64,000 nt of DNA. Origin: Deltaproteobacteria bacterium. Lineage in GTDB: Bacteria; Myxococcota_A; UBA796; SXON01. The notes beneath the pieces were generated by a model that saw only the letters and a program-made list of their open reading frames with translations, was not told where the DNA came from and searched no databases. A program made the position numbers and the translations under genes. The stretch covers positions 17,567 to 81,566 of the forward strand of contig CANFCK010000011.1 in assembly GCA_947445035.1 (NCBI GenBank). The letters are read 5' to 3'. Positions 47,098 to 55,645 of this stretch are shown piece after piece (position 1 is the stretch's first letter; each line of letters starts with the position of its first letter).

Positions 47098-49641
47098 GTG
47101 TCCAACCACGCCGACACGCCGATGCTGCGGCAGTATCGTGAGCTGCGGGCGCAGGTTCCTGACGCGCTGCTCTTCTACCGGATGGGGGACTTCTACGAGC
47201 TTTTCGGCGAGGACGCCGTCTGGACTGCGGCGGCATTGGAACTCACGCTCACCACGCGGGACCGCGACACGCCCGACCCGCTCCCCATGTGTGGTGTTCC
47301 CTGGCACGCTGCCGAGGGCTACCTCCGCCGGCTCCTGGACCTCGGAAAGAAGGTCGCCATCGCCGAGCAGGTGGGGGACCCCAAACCCGCGAAGGGCATC
47401 GTCCAGCGGGAGATCGCGCGGGTGCTCACCCCGGGGCTGGCCGCCGACGGCATCGATGCCCACGAATCCTCCTTCCTGGTCGCCATCACCGGCGTTCCGG
47501 GGGCTTGGGGACTGGCAATGCTCGACGCCTCCACTGGCGAACTGCGGGCGGCCGACGTCGACGACCTCGCGGCGCTGTCCGGAGAGCTGGCGCGACACTC
47601 CCCGCGGGAGGCGCTAGTCGGTCGCGACACGGACTCGCCGGAGCTGCGCGCGCTCCTCGGCGACATCTGTACCACCGTGATCGAGGACACCCGCCCTGAT
47701 CGCGCCGAGCTGTCGCGGCGATTTGGTGTCGGTGCCGACGCCCTCGGCGCCGGCCTTGGCGCCGCCTCCACCGCGCTCCGCTACGCCTCGGAGAGCCTCA
47801 AGGCCGACCTCCGCAACGTCACTGCGCTCCGCACGTATCGGGTGGCAGCGAGCCTGGGGCTGGACGAAGCGACCATCCGCAACCTGGAGTTGTTTCGGCC
47901 GCTGCGAGGCACCGGGCGCAAGGGCACCTTGCTTGGGCTCCTCGATCGCACCAAGACGGCGATGGGCGGGAGGCTCCTGCGCGATTGGATTGGCCGTCCG
48001 CTCTTGGAAGTGGACGCCATCGAGGCCAGGTTGGACGCGGTGGATGCGGCGGTCCCCGGGCTCCGCGCGACGGTGGTGCCGCTTTTGGGGCAGGTCGCGG
48101 ACCTCGAGCGCATCGCCGGCAAGCTGGCGCAAGGGCTCGGCGGGCCGCGCGACCTGGTGGCTCTCGGACTCAGTCTGCAACGGGTCGCGACCGTGGCGAC
48201 GGTCGTGGACGACCGCCGGTTGGGCGGGCGGCTGCCCGAGGACCTCGCTGGTGATGTCGCCACCGACATCCTGACCTGGCTGGTGGAGGACCCTCCGGCG
48301 GGCCTGGATGAGGGCGGGTTCATCGTCAGCGGCATCGATCCCGCCCTCGACAAGCTGCGCCGCCTGGGGACCGAGGCCAAAGGCTCGATCGCCGAGATGG
48401 AGGAGCGCCTGCGCCGACAGACCGAGATCGGCTCGCTGAAGATTCGGCACAACGCCGTCTTTGGCTACTATATCGAGATCACCAAGGCCCACCTCCATCG
48501 CGTCCCGCCGGCCTGGCATCGCAAGCAGACCATCGCCAACGGCGAACGGTTCATCACCCCCGAGCTCAAAGAGTACGAGGAGGCGGTGTCCGGCGCGGAC
48601 GAAAAGCGCATTCGGCTGGAGGGGGAACACTTCCGTGCCCTGCGTACGCGGATCGCGGAGCAGGTGCCTCGGCTACAGGGGATCGCTCGCGGGGTCGCCG
48701 AGCTTGATGTGCTGACGACGTTTGCCGAGCTTGCGGCCCAGCACCGGTGGACGCGACCCACCCTCGACGGCGGCGTCGACATCGAACTCTTGGGCAGCCG
48801 GCATCCGGTGGTCGAGGCGGCCCGACGCGACGAACGTTTCGTGCCCAACGACATCAAGTTGGGGGAGGCGTCGCGGCTGAGTCTGCTTTTCGGGCCGAAC
48901 ATGGCGGGGAAGAGCACGCTGATGCGGCAGGTGGCGCTCACGGTAGTGATGGCGCAGTTGGGCTGCCCGGTGGCGGCGCGCTCAGCGAGGCTCGGCGTCG
49001 TCGACCGGCTCTTCGTCCGTGTGGGTGCGAGCGACGACCTGGCGCGGGGGCAGAGCACGTTCATGGTGGAGATGGGGGAGACGGCAAACATCCTTGCCGG
49101 CGCCACCTCCCACAGCCTCGTGCTGCTCGATGAGATCGGGCGTGGTACGAGCACTTACGACGGGCTGGCCATCGCGTGGGCGGTGGCGGAGGACCTGCAC
49201 GATCGCATCCGCGCGCGCACCATCTTCGCCACCCACTACCACGAGCTGGCGGCGCTGACCGAGAGCAACGTCCGCGCCCGCGCCATGCACGTGGCAGTCG
49301 CGGAAAGCGCCGATAAGATCACCTTTTTGCGGGTGGTGCGCGACGGTCCGGCGCCGGGTAGCTTCGGCATTCAGTGCGCCCGCTTGGCCGGTCTCCCGCC
49401 GCCGGTGGTGGCGCGCGCCTCGCGGCTATTGCTCCAACTCGAGAAGAAGCGGCCCCGTCCGGAGGCGACGCAGATGTCGCTTTTCGGGGGTGTGCCGCCG
49501 GCCGAGCCGATCGCCACGCCTCCTTCGGCCCCGCTGGCCGACCCGGTAAGGCTGGCACTTTTGGCCATCGACCCGGACGCGCTCGCGCCGCGGGGGGCGC
49601 TCGAAGAGCTGTATCGGCTTCGGCGGTTGGCGGAGGAGTAG
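47098..49641 (+). CDS. mutS: DNA mismatch repair protein MutS
   Basis: GTG start. 847 residues. Mismatch-binding motif MGDFYELF (Phe32, Glu34), connector, lever and clamp (GYYIEITKAHLHRVP), then the ABC-type ATPase with GPNMAGKSTLMRQ, signature DLARGQSTFMVEM, Walker B LVLLDEIGRGTSTYDG and ATHYHEL. Complete. Lies 6 bp after dnaB. Confidence 0.96.
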   Translation: MSNHADTPMLRQYRELRAQVPDALLFYRMGDFYELFGEDAVWTAAALELTLTTRDRDTPDPLPMCGVPWHAAEGYLRRLLDLGKKVAIAEQVGDPKPAKGIVQREIARVLTPGLAADGIDAHESSFLVAITGVPGAWGLAMLDASTGELRAADVDDLAALSGELARHSPREALVGRDTDSPELRALLGDICTTVIEDTRPDRAELSRRFGVGADALGAGLGAASTALRYASESLKADLRNVTALRTYRVAASLGLDEATIRNLELFRPLRGTGRKGTLLGLLDRTKTAMGGRLLRDWIGRPLLEVDAIEARLDAVDAAVPGLRATVVPLLGQVADLERIAGKLAQGLGGPRDLVALGLSLQRVATVATVVDDRRLGGRLPEDLAGDVATDILTWLVEDPPAGLDEGGFIVSGIDPALDKLRRLGTEAKGSIAEMEERLRRQTEIGSLKIRHNAVFGYYIEITKAHLHRVPPAWHRKQTIANGERFITPELKEYEEAVSGADEKRIRLEGEHFRALRTRIAEQVPRLQGIARGVAELDVLTTFAELAAQHRWTRPTLDGGVDIELLGSRHPVVEAARRDERFVPNDIKLGEASRLSLLFGPNMAGKSTLMRQVALTVVMAQLGCPVAARSARLGVVDRLFVRVGASDDLARGQSTFMVEMGETANILAGATSHSLVLLDEIGRGTSTYDGLAIAWAVAEDLHDRIRARTIFATHYHELAALTESNVRARAMHVAVAESADKITFLRVVRDGPAPGSFGIQCARLAGLPPPVVARASRLLLQLEKKRPRPEATQMSLFGGVPPAEPIATPPSAPLADPVRLALLAIDPDALAPRGALEELYRLRRLAEE

Positions 49642-49650
49642 GGCCTCCGC

Positions 49651-49670
49651 TGAGGTGAGCCGCCACCTCA
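49651..49670. terminator. Bidirectional hairpin between convergent mutS and TPR genes
   Basis: Perfect 7-bp stem TGAGGTG (49651-49657) and CACCTCA (49664-49670) with a 6-nt loop, 9 bp after the mutS stop and 13 bp before the end of the facing gene. No T-tract on either side. Confidence 0.45.
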
Positions 49671-49683
49671 CGAACACCCCCTG

Positions 49684-50466
49684 CTACTCCCGCACGTTCT
49701 CCACTTCATCCGCCATCGCCACCGTGAGCCGCTCGATCAGCTCTTCCTCGTCGGCACACCCGCGGGTCAGCGCGCGGGTGTAAAGCTCGCAGGCGATGCC
49801 GTCATCGCCGGGGAGCGCCAGGGCATGGACCGAGGGCGGAACGGGCGGGTCACTGGAGCGGAGGCGCTCGGCGGTCGGAGCGGGGCGAAACGAGACTCCC
49901 CAGGTCCTCGTCTCCGTGCGCGCTGCGTCGTCCATCCGAGAGATCGCTTGGATGAGCAGTCCCTCCCAGTCGGCGTCGTCGACGTGGAGCGGCAGCGGGT
50001 ACGCGGCCGGGCGCAACGCGTGCGCGCGGGCCAGCGCCTCGTCCGCTTCCAGCGTCCGGCCGAGGATCTCGAGCGCCTGCCCCCGGATGGCGTGCGCGCG
50101 CGCGTCGTCCGTTCCCGACGCCAGGTGGCTGTCCGTCGCCGCTAGCGCGGCTTCAGGCTGACACGACGCCAGCAGGGCCGCGGCCTCGAGGACATCGTCG
50201 CGCGCCCCGAGCGCCCGGGCCTGCCGCACCGCAAGCAGCGCGACCTCGCCATGGCCGTACCGCGCGGCGGCGTCGGCCACGATCAAGAGCGCGGCGGTGT
50301 CGGTGGGGTCGACGTCCAAGAGCTCCTCAGCCAGCCCGACCGCAGCGTCGTACGCGCGCTCGAGCATCAGCCGCCTGGCCGCGTCCAAGAGCAGGGGGCC
50401 TTGGGCCTCGGCCGGGATGCCCCACACGGGCGGGGGGGCGTCGTCCGTCAAAACAGGAATATCCAC
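49684..50466 (-). CDS. Tetratricopeptide-repeat protein
   Basis: 260 residues of helical pairs (RAYDAAVGLAEELLDVDPTD; GRTLEADEALARAHALRPA), about four TPR units in residues 25-150. The C-terminal 110 residues resemble the shell of a zincin-like domain (WEGLLIQAISRMDDAAR ... VSFRPAPTAERL) but there is no HExxH. Its start overlaps the upstream gene by 19 bases. Confidence 0.55.
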   Translation of the reverse strand: MDIPVLTDDAPPPVWGIPAEAQGPLLLDAARRLMLERAYDAAVGLAEELLDVDPTDTAALLIVADAAARYGHGEVALLAVRQARALGARDDVLEAAALLASCQPEAALAATDSHLASGTDDARAHAIRGQALEILGRTLEADEALARAHALRPAAYPLPLHVDDADWEGLLIQAISRMDDAARTETRTWGVSFRPAPTAERLRSSDPPVPPSVHALALPGDDGIACELYTRALTRGCADEEELIERLTVAMADEVENVRE

Positions 50467-51341
50467 GCCGCCGCGAACCCGAGCAGGGTGAGTCCGACGG
50501 CGCCCAAGCCGATGAAGATCACCAGCGGAATCACCGCCTTGCTGACCACGGAGGCTTCTTCTTCTTCCTCGGTGCGGACCGCGGGGGCCTGGCGGGCCGG
50601 CTTGCCGGCGGCCTTGGGCTTGGCCGGCTCAACCGCCACGCCATGGAGCGCCCCGGCTCGAATGGCCTGGGCAAACACCCCGAACTCGGCGATGTCCTTG
50701 CACAGCCGCATGTCGGTCAACACCCACTTCTCAAACCCGACCTCGTCGGCTTCCCGGGTCATGCGCCCCGCTTCGTACAGGGGCAGCGGCGCCAGGTCGA
50801 GGTTCGGCGTGTCGGGCACCTCTGAAAACGCGATGCCAGCGCCGTCGCGGAGGGCGCGCTTGAGCGCGAGACGAGCGTTGAGCACGGCCACCGGGTAGCC
50901 GCCCATGCCCTCGGCGCGGGCGGTGACCGTCTCGATGGCGGTGGCGCTGTCGTAGGCCAAGGCCAAAAGCTCCACATCCTCGGCGCGCATCTGGCCCGCG
51001 ACCGCCCGGAGGAGCTCGGTCGGGCTGCGACCACCGGTCAATTGGTTCGGAAAGTCTCCGCCGGCGATTCGTCCGCCGGCCATCTTCACTTCTTCCATCA
51101 GGAGCCCGTGGCTCCACTCGGTCAGCTCGCCCGGGGTGGTGACCGTGAGAATCCCTTGCTGAAAGCGCACACAAGCGCGCTGAAGCGGGCCGCGGCCATG
51201 GGCATCACCCAGGCGGCAAGTGGTGATTGCGTAGTACCAGTCGGAGAAGCGCTGCGCCATCGCCTGTCCAGCAGCGGCATCGCCTTGGCTGCGCCATTGT
51301 TTGAACAGGGTGGCGGTCGGCGTGTTGGAATGTTCGCTCAT
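50448..51341 (-). CDS. Tail-anchored membrane protein of unknown function
   Basis: 297 residues. The N-terminus (LFKQWRSQGDAAAGQAMAQR FSDW) resembles the helical start of sigma-factor-like or anti-sigma proteins. The middle is unrecognised. Residues about 235-260 are Pro/Ala/Glu rich and the last 27 form one membrane span. No signal peptide, so cytoplasmic with a C-terminal anchor. Confidence 0.5.
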   Translation of the reverse strand: MSEHSNTPTATLFKQWRSQGDAAAGQAMAQRFSDWYYAITTCRLGDAHGRGPLQRACVRFQQGILTVTTPGELTEWSHGLLMEEVKMAGGRIAGGDFPNQLTGGRSPTELLRAVAGQMRAEDVELLALAYDSATAIETVTARAEGMGGYPVAVLNARLALKRALRDGAGIAFSEVPDTPNLDLAPLPLYEAGRMTREADEVGFEKWVLTDMRLCKDIAEFGVFAQAIRAGALHGVAVEPAKPKAAGKPARQAPAVRTEEEEEASVVSKAVIPLVIFIGLGAVGLTLLGFAAAWIFLF

Positions 51342-51351
51342 GGCCGCCTTT

Positions 51352-52113
51352 CTACCACGGTAGCTGTAGGCCCATCGCCAACAGCATCATCAGCTCGCGG
51401 ATCTCGACGGCGCCGCCGACCACGTCCCCGTTGAGGCCACCGATTCTTCGGTACCAGGTCAGGTGCCATGCCACCGTGGCCGCGGTGCCGGCGACGATGC
51501 CCACGACCAGGCGGATGGCGATCTCAGAGTCCGTCATGCCCGCCGGCAGCATCAGGCCGAAGCCGACCACTGCCGCCACGAGCCAATCCGAACGTCGTAT
51601 CTCGGTGTGCAGCGGCGCGAAGGTGCCACGGCCGGGAGTGGCTGGTTCTCCTTCGGCAAACTCGAAGGGTAGCGGCGTGCGAGCGAAGATGAGGGCACAC
51701 CAGATCGCATGGGAGATCGTTCCTTCGTCGATGCATCGGGACACGAGCGTGAACTTGAGCAGGCACCAAACGGTCAACCCCACTGCGCCCAGCGCGCCAA
51801 TCCGAGGATCGTGCATCGCTTGCAGCCGTCGCGGCGCGTTTCCCCCCGCGGCCAGCCCGTCGAAACAGTTCGACAAGCCGTGGAGGTGAATCCCACCGGT
51901 GAAGATCACCCAGCCGGCCACCGTGAACGCGCACGCCGCGGTCCGATCCAAAAACCACGCGCTGAGGAGGATCGTGACCGTCAGCAGCACGGCAAGTCCG
52001 GCGCCGACCACCGGGTAGAATCGGCTTGCGGCGGCGTTGGCGGCGGCGCTCCCCGAGGGCCCTCCGACCGGGATGCGGGTCAGAGAGGCGATGGCAAGGC
52101 GGAATTCGTTCAT
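51352..52113 (-). CDS. cobS: CobS-like adenosylcobinamide-GDP ribazoletransferase, altered active site
   Basis: 253 residues with six or so membrane helices. RLAIASLTRIPVG at the start and RRLQAMHDPRIGALGAVGL are CobS signatures. The metal-binding motif, normally HLDGLADTADG, reads HLHGLSNCFDG (76-86), replacing two aspartates by His78 and Asn82 and keeping Asp85. CobS joins adenosylcobinamide-GDP with alpha-ribazole at the end of B12 synthesis; the substitutions question activity. No other cob gene is in the window. ATG overlaps the PPTase stop. Confidence 0.7.
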   Translation of the reverse strand: MNEFRLAIASLTRIPVGGPSGSAAANAAASRFYPVVGAGLAVLLTVTILLSAWFLDRTAACAFTVAGWVIFTGGIHLHGLSNCFDGLAAGGNAPRRLQAMHDPRIGALGAVGLTVWCLLKFTLVSRCIDEGTISHAIWCALIFARTPLPFEFAEGEPATPGRGTFAPLHTEIRRSDWLVAAVVGFGLMLPAGMTDSEIAIRLVVGIVAGTAATVAWHLTWYRRIGGLNGDVVGGAVEIRELMMLLAMGLQLPW

Positions 52114-52817
52114 CGGGCGCTGCCGTCAGCCGCGTGGTGTGCCCGGACGGTTGAGAGCACCCGACATCCGATCCACTCGTGCCGGGCCTCGAATTCAAAA
52201 CCGTGCAGATCTGCGGACACCGGCTGGACACGGTCCGTGCCGTCGGTCCCGGGCCACACCTCCACTTCGCCGAAGCCGACGTAGCGCCGCAAGGTGGGGT
52301 GCACGGCCTTGTAGACGCACTCTTTCACGGAGAACCGGACCACGGTGTCGACCCACTGCCGACTTTCGGGTAGCGCCAGGACCGCCGAGAGCTCAGGGGC
52401 GGTCAGCACCCTCGCTGCGACGCCCGGGCGCGGCCGGTCGGTGTCTTCGAGGTCCACCCCGACCCCGGTACGGCCGCGCGCGACAAGGACCACCGCGAGG
52501 TCCTGCTTGTGGGAGATCGAGCCGACCCACCCCTCCGGAAGCAGCGGCGCGCCGTGATCGTCGCTGAGCACCGGAGCGCGCCGCGTTCCCAACTCCGCGA
52601 ACGCCGCAGCGGCCGCAATTCGGCCGCCCACGAACTGGACCTGCCGGTAGCCGCGCAACCCCGCCGCCAGCGCCCGTTCCGGCGCCAGTAACCGCGACAT
52701 CGGCTCGTCTTCGACCGGTTCTGAACCCCCTGGCAGGTGCACGCCCACCACCACGCCGTGCGGGAGCGCAACCACGAACGCGACGTCCCAAGGCGACGGG
52801 GGGGAGGGGTGGATCAT
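52110..52817 (-). CDS. 4'-phosphopantetheinyl transferase, EntD/Sfp-like
   Basis: ATG 52817. 235 residues. SISHKQDLAVV (His103), the Mg site GVGVDLE (118-124), and FSVKECVYKAVHP (162-174) with the catalytic Glu/Lys pair define the family. It transfers phosphopantetheine to carrier proteins. It is co-transcribed with cobS; no carrier protein or PKS/NRPS is nearby. Confidence 0.85.
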   Translation of the reverse strand: MIHPSPPSPWDVAFVVALPHGVVVGVHLPGGSEPVEDEPMSRLLAPERALAAGLRGYRQVQFVGGRIAAAAAFAELGTRRAPVLSDDHGAPLLPEGWVGSISHKQDLAVVLVARGRTGVGVDLEDTDRPRPGVAARVLTAPELSAVLALPESRQWVDTVVRFSVKECVYKAVHPTLRRYVGFGEVEVWPGTDGTDRVQPVSADLHGFEFEARHEWIGCRVLSTVRAHHAADGSAR

Positions 52818-52928
52818 CCGTCGCTCTGCTAACCGTCGCGGCTTCGGGATGAACGCCCATCGCTCTGGGGTCTGTGCTACCCGCAACGGCCCGCGCGCAT
52901 TAGGCACAGGGCGCCCTGAGAGGCTTCA

Positions 52929-53561
52929 TTGGTTCTCGCACTTCTGCTAACCCTCTTTAGCCCCGCCCCTGCCCTCGCGGACGAGCGCGCGGAGGCGGAG
53001 CACTTGCGGCTCAGCGGCGAGCTGGATCAGCTGGCGTTGCGGCAGCTCTGGGCGGGGGTCGACCGGAAGTTCCTGGACCTTCAGAAGCTCGGCGTCGACA
53101 TGACCTACCGGGACTTACTCCACGGCGCGCACGCCTCGCGCGCGCTCGGCACGATGGGTGATGCCTACGCACGACTCAAGCAGGCGGCAAAGCTCGACCC
53201 CACCAAAGAAGTCATAGATTGGATGTACGCGATCGACATGAACTACGGCCAGGTGGACCTGTTGCGGACCCCCAAAAAGGGCGATGTCCTCGCGGTCGCC
53301 GAGCCCCCCTTCGATCCCGATCAACGCGCCGCGGTCGACCGGGCGGCTGCCTCGGTCAAGGACAACGGCACGTTCAGTGGTCTTTTGCCAGCTGGAAACT
53401 ATGTTTTCTGCGAGCAGTCCTTCACGGTCCAGCCCGGCGTCGCGGTCCGGATCGAAGTCAGCCCGAAGATGAAGAAGACCCAGGGCCTCCTCGTCAACCC
53501 GCAGAACACCCCGACCTGGGGTGCACCCGAGCCCACCCCCGACGAAAAGCCGAAGCCGTGA
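52929..53561 (+). CDS. Periplasmic protein of unknown function
   Basis: TTG start giving signal peptide MVLALLLTLFSPAPALA. 210 residues, helical N-half (TPR-like ALGTMGDAYARLKQAAKLDP), then a beta-rich C-half (GTFSGLLPAGNYVFCEQSF). Pro-rich end. Translationally coupled to the ferredoxin (GTGA). Confidence 0.55.
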   Translation: MVLALLLTLFSPAPALADERAEAEHLRLSGELDQLALRQLWAGVDRKFLDLQKLGVDMTYRDLLHGAHASRALGTMGDAYARLKQAAKLDPTKEVIDWMYAIDMNYGQVDLLRTPKKGDVLAVAEPPFDPDQRAAVDRAAASVKDNGTFSGLLPAGNYVFCEQSFTVQPGVAVRIEVSPKMKKTQGLLVNPQNTPTWGAPEPTPDEKPKP

Positions 53562-53785
53562 ATCCCCTCCGCCCTGGGCTCCGCGTCGTCGTCGACAAAC
53601 GAATCTGTGTCGGGACTACAAACTGTGCGGAGGCGGCGCCAGATGCCTACGACGTCGGTGACAGCGGGATTGCGGAGGCGCTCGAAGGCGCGTCGAACGA
53701 AGCCATGCTGGCGGGTGCGCGCGCGTGCCCGGTCGGCGCCATCACCCTCCACGACCTGGCCACGGGCCAGTTGGTGACCCCATGA
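53558..53785 (+). CDS. Small [3Fe-4S]-type ferredoxin
   Basis: GTG start overlapping the previous stop. 75 residues. RICVGTTNCAEAAPDAYDVG and ARACPVGAI give three cluster cysteines in the C-x5-C ... C-P arrangement of single-cluster ferredoxins that serve P450s and similar oxygenases. No redox partner is adjacent. Next gene coupled by ATGA. Confidence 0.85.
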   Translation: MNPLRPGLRVVVDKRICVGTTNCAEAAPDAYDVGDSGIAEALEGASNEAMLAGARACPVGAITLHDLATGQLVTP

Positions 53786-54477
53786 TTCTCCTGCTTGCTG
53801 TTGTGGGAACCGCCGAAGCCGGCCACCAGTGGGGCATCGGCCCGACGATCGGCACCACCGGGTTCCCGGTGGAATATCCAATCTTCTTTCCGGAATTGGC
53901 GTTGGGGGCCGCAGGCAACCCCTTGGTCGAGCCGGTCACCTTCGACCTCGACGTCGGCATTCACGGCGTCTACTACCTGGGCCAGGGCGGCCGGGTCGGC
54001 GCGCGCTTCACCATCGGCGGCAACTTCACGACCTTCGGGGAGCAGGAGTTCACGGTCGAGTACGAGGGCGTCCTCGCCCGCATCGAGCAGTCGCAGATTT
54101 TCGCGGGCGGCGGGCTGGGCTTCGGCCACGACCGCTTCGGCGCCGCCGCCGATGCGGCGAACCCCGACGCCTACCTCGACGTGGCCTACTTCCCGCTTCG
54201 CGCGCAGGTCGGCGTGCTCGTGCGCGATCGCACGCGGGCCTATGAGGCCGACCTGTTCGCTACTTTTCACGTGGCGGGCGAGCAGCTCTTCAGCCTGACC
54301 GGGAAGTCCGAGGACGAGGTCGCGGGCACCGCCGTCGCCGATCCCTTCGGCGCGGACGACACCAAGAGTGATGCCGCCTTGTACCTGGCGATCGGCGGCG
54401 AAATCACGGTCTACTTCGGCGACTTCCAGAATCAGGGCGGCGGCAAATCCGGCGGGGGCGGCAAGCGAAAGAAGTAG
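53782..54477 (+). CDS. Outer-membrane beta-barrel-like protein
   Basis: 231 residues. Short signal MILLLAVVGTAEA. Repeated Gly/aromatic strands (GIHGVYYLGQGGRVGARFTI, YLDVAYFPLRAQVGVLV), then an unusual Gly/Lys tail (GGGKSGGGGKRKK) after the last strand. Its 3' end faces mutM with a 12-bp gap. Confidence 0.55.
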   Translation: MILLLAVVGTAEAGHQWGIGPTIGTTGFPVEYPIFFPELALGAAGNPLVEPVTFDLDVGIHGVYYLGQGGRVGARFTIGGNFTTFGEQEFTVEYEGVLARIEQSQIFAGGGLGFGHDRFGAAADAANPDAYLDVAYFPLRAQVGVLVRDRTRAYEADLFATFHVAGEQLFSLTGKSEDEVAGTAVADPFGADDTKSDAALYLAIGGEITVYFGDFQNQGGGKSGGGGKRKK

Positions 54478-54489
54478 CTTGGCCGCTCG

Positions 54490-55296
54490 TCAGCGTTGAC
54501 AGCCCGGGCACCACCATGTCGAGCGCCCGGCTTGCGTCAACTTCGCGATGGCCGCTCCGCACCGTGGACACGGCGAACCGGCCCGCTGGTACAGGGGAAA
54601 AGGATTGTCGGCCCCGGCATCTTCGACATACTCGATCTCTTCGTCCTTGGAGAGCATGGTCAACGTGCCCTCCAGTTGGTCCCGCACGGCCTTCTGCAGG
54701 GCCGTGTGGCGCTCGCCGATGACGTCGCCGGCAGGGACGCGAGGATCGATACCCGCCCGCCAGAGCGCTTCGGCGGCATGGAGATTTCCGAGCCCCGCCA
54801 CGACGGTCTGGTCCATCAGCGCGACCTTGATGGGGCGTCGTCCCATCAAGGCGGGGAGGGGCGCGTCCAAGGCGTCCGGACCCAGGCCCTGCCGCAGGAG
54901 AATGCGTCCGCTCTCGACCTCTGTTGGCACGATGCCACCAAGTAGACGGGGGTCGGCAAACACCAGCGCCTCACCGTCGTCCAGGCGCAGGCGTACCTTG
55001 GCATATGCAGGGGCGGCGCGGCTCCAGCGGCCCGTCATGCCGAGGTGGAGCAAAAGCGCGCGGGCGCCGAAGTGCCAAAGGAGCCGCTTCCCATGGCGCT
55101 CGATGTCGCCAGGAGCAGCGGCAAGCACCACGGCTTGCAGCGCGGCCTTACCCTCGGGGTGGCCTGCCGTCGGTCGATCGGAGCGACCCTGACGCACCGA
55201 GCGAGGATCCAGAAGGTCGACGCTCACGACCCGCCGACCGGCGGTCCAGCGGCTGAGCGAGCGGCGGCAAGTTTCGACCTCCGGGAGCTCCGGCAT
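54490..55296 (-). CDS. mutM: Formamidopyrimidine-DNA glycosylase
   Basis: ATG 55296 gives MPELPEVET with catalytic Pro2 and Glu3; longer ORF extension rejected. 268 residues. HLGMTGRW, the helix-two-turn-helix GLGNLHAAEALWRAGIDPRV, and the C-terminal zinc finger CPRCG ... WWCPGCQR are complete. Removes oxidised purines. Single gene. Confidence 0.93.
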   Translation of the reverse strand: MPELPEVETCRRSLSRWTAGRRVVSVDLLDPRSVRQGRSDRPTAGHPEGKAALQAVVLAAAPGDIERHGKRLLWHFGARALLLHLGMTGRWSRAAPAYAKVRLRLDDGEALVFADPRLLGGIVPTEVESGRILLRQGLGPDALDAPLPALMGRRPIKVALMDQTVVAGLGNLHAAEALWRAGIDPRVPAGDVIGERHTALQKAVRDQLEGTLTMLSKDEEIEYVEDAGADNPFPLYQRAGSPCPRCGAAIAKLTQAGRSTWWCPGCQR

Positions 55297-55347
55297 GCGC
55301 GTCCTTTGAGCGCGAGATAGCATGGGCGCCCGCAGAAGGACGCCCAG

Positions 55348-55539
55348 ATGCACTCCGGTTCGCTGCTCTACCAGTTCATGCTCCTCTTCGTCTGTTTCGG
55401 CGGCGGCAGTGTCATGTTGGCGTTCGTGCTGCTGCTTCCTGGCGTGGGCAACTGGCTGGTGGCGTGTTTCGCGCACACCCAGGCCGACAAGCTGATGATG
55501 CGCCGCAAGGGCGAAAGTATCTGGATCGAAGAGCCCTGA
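55348..55539 (+). CDS. Small membrane protein of unknown function
   Basis: 63 residues with one long hydrophobic segment (QFMLLFVCFGGGSVMLAFVL) and a basic tail (KLMMRRKGES). Possibly a short accessory subunit. Divergent from mutM, and followed by the family 2 repeat copy B. Confidence 0.5.
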   Translation: MHSGSLLYQFMLLFVCFGGGSVMLAFVLLLPGVGNWLVACFAHTQADKLMMRRKGESIWIEEP

Positions 55540-55542
55540 TCG

Positions 55543-55613
55543 GGCGGCCGCCGCTTCGCAGCGCCGGGCTGTCGCTGCGGGCCGTGGCCCTCCACTCCAT
55601 CCCTGCCGCGCGG
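55543..55613 (+). repeat. Dispersed intergenic hairpin repeat, family 2, copy B
   Basis: Starts 3 bp after the stop at 55539. GGCGGCCGCCGCTTCGCAGC, then GCCGGGCTGTCGCTGCGG, then CTCCACTCCATCCCTGCCGC. Best match to copy A at 34062. Bases 55614-55645 are the only other spacer before the next gene. Confidence 0.6.
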
Positions 55614-55645
55614 CACGCCCGCGGCGTGGATAGCTTCTCGGTCGG

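Noticed and set aside
51352..52928. Cobalamin riboswitch upstream of cobS
   Set aside because: cobS overlaps the phosphopantetheinyl transferase gene and no riboswitch-like conserved box was seen ahead of that gene.
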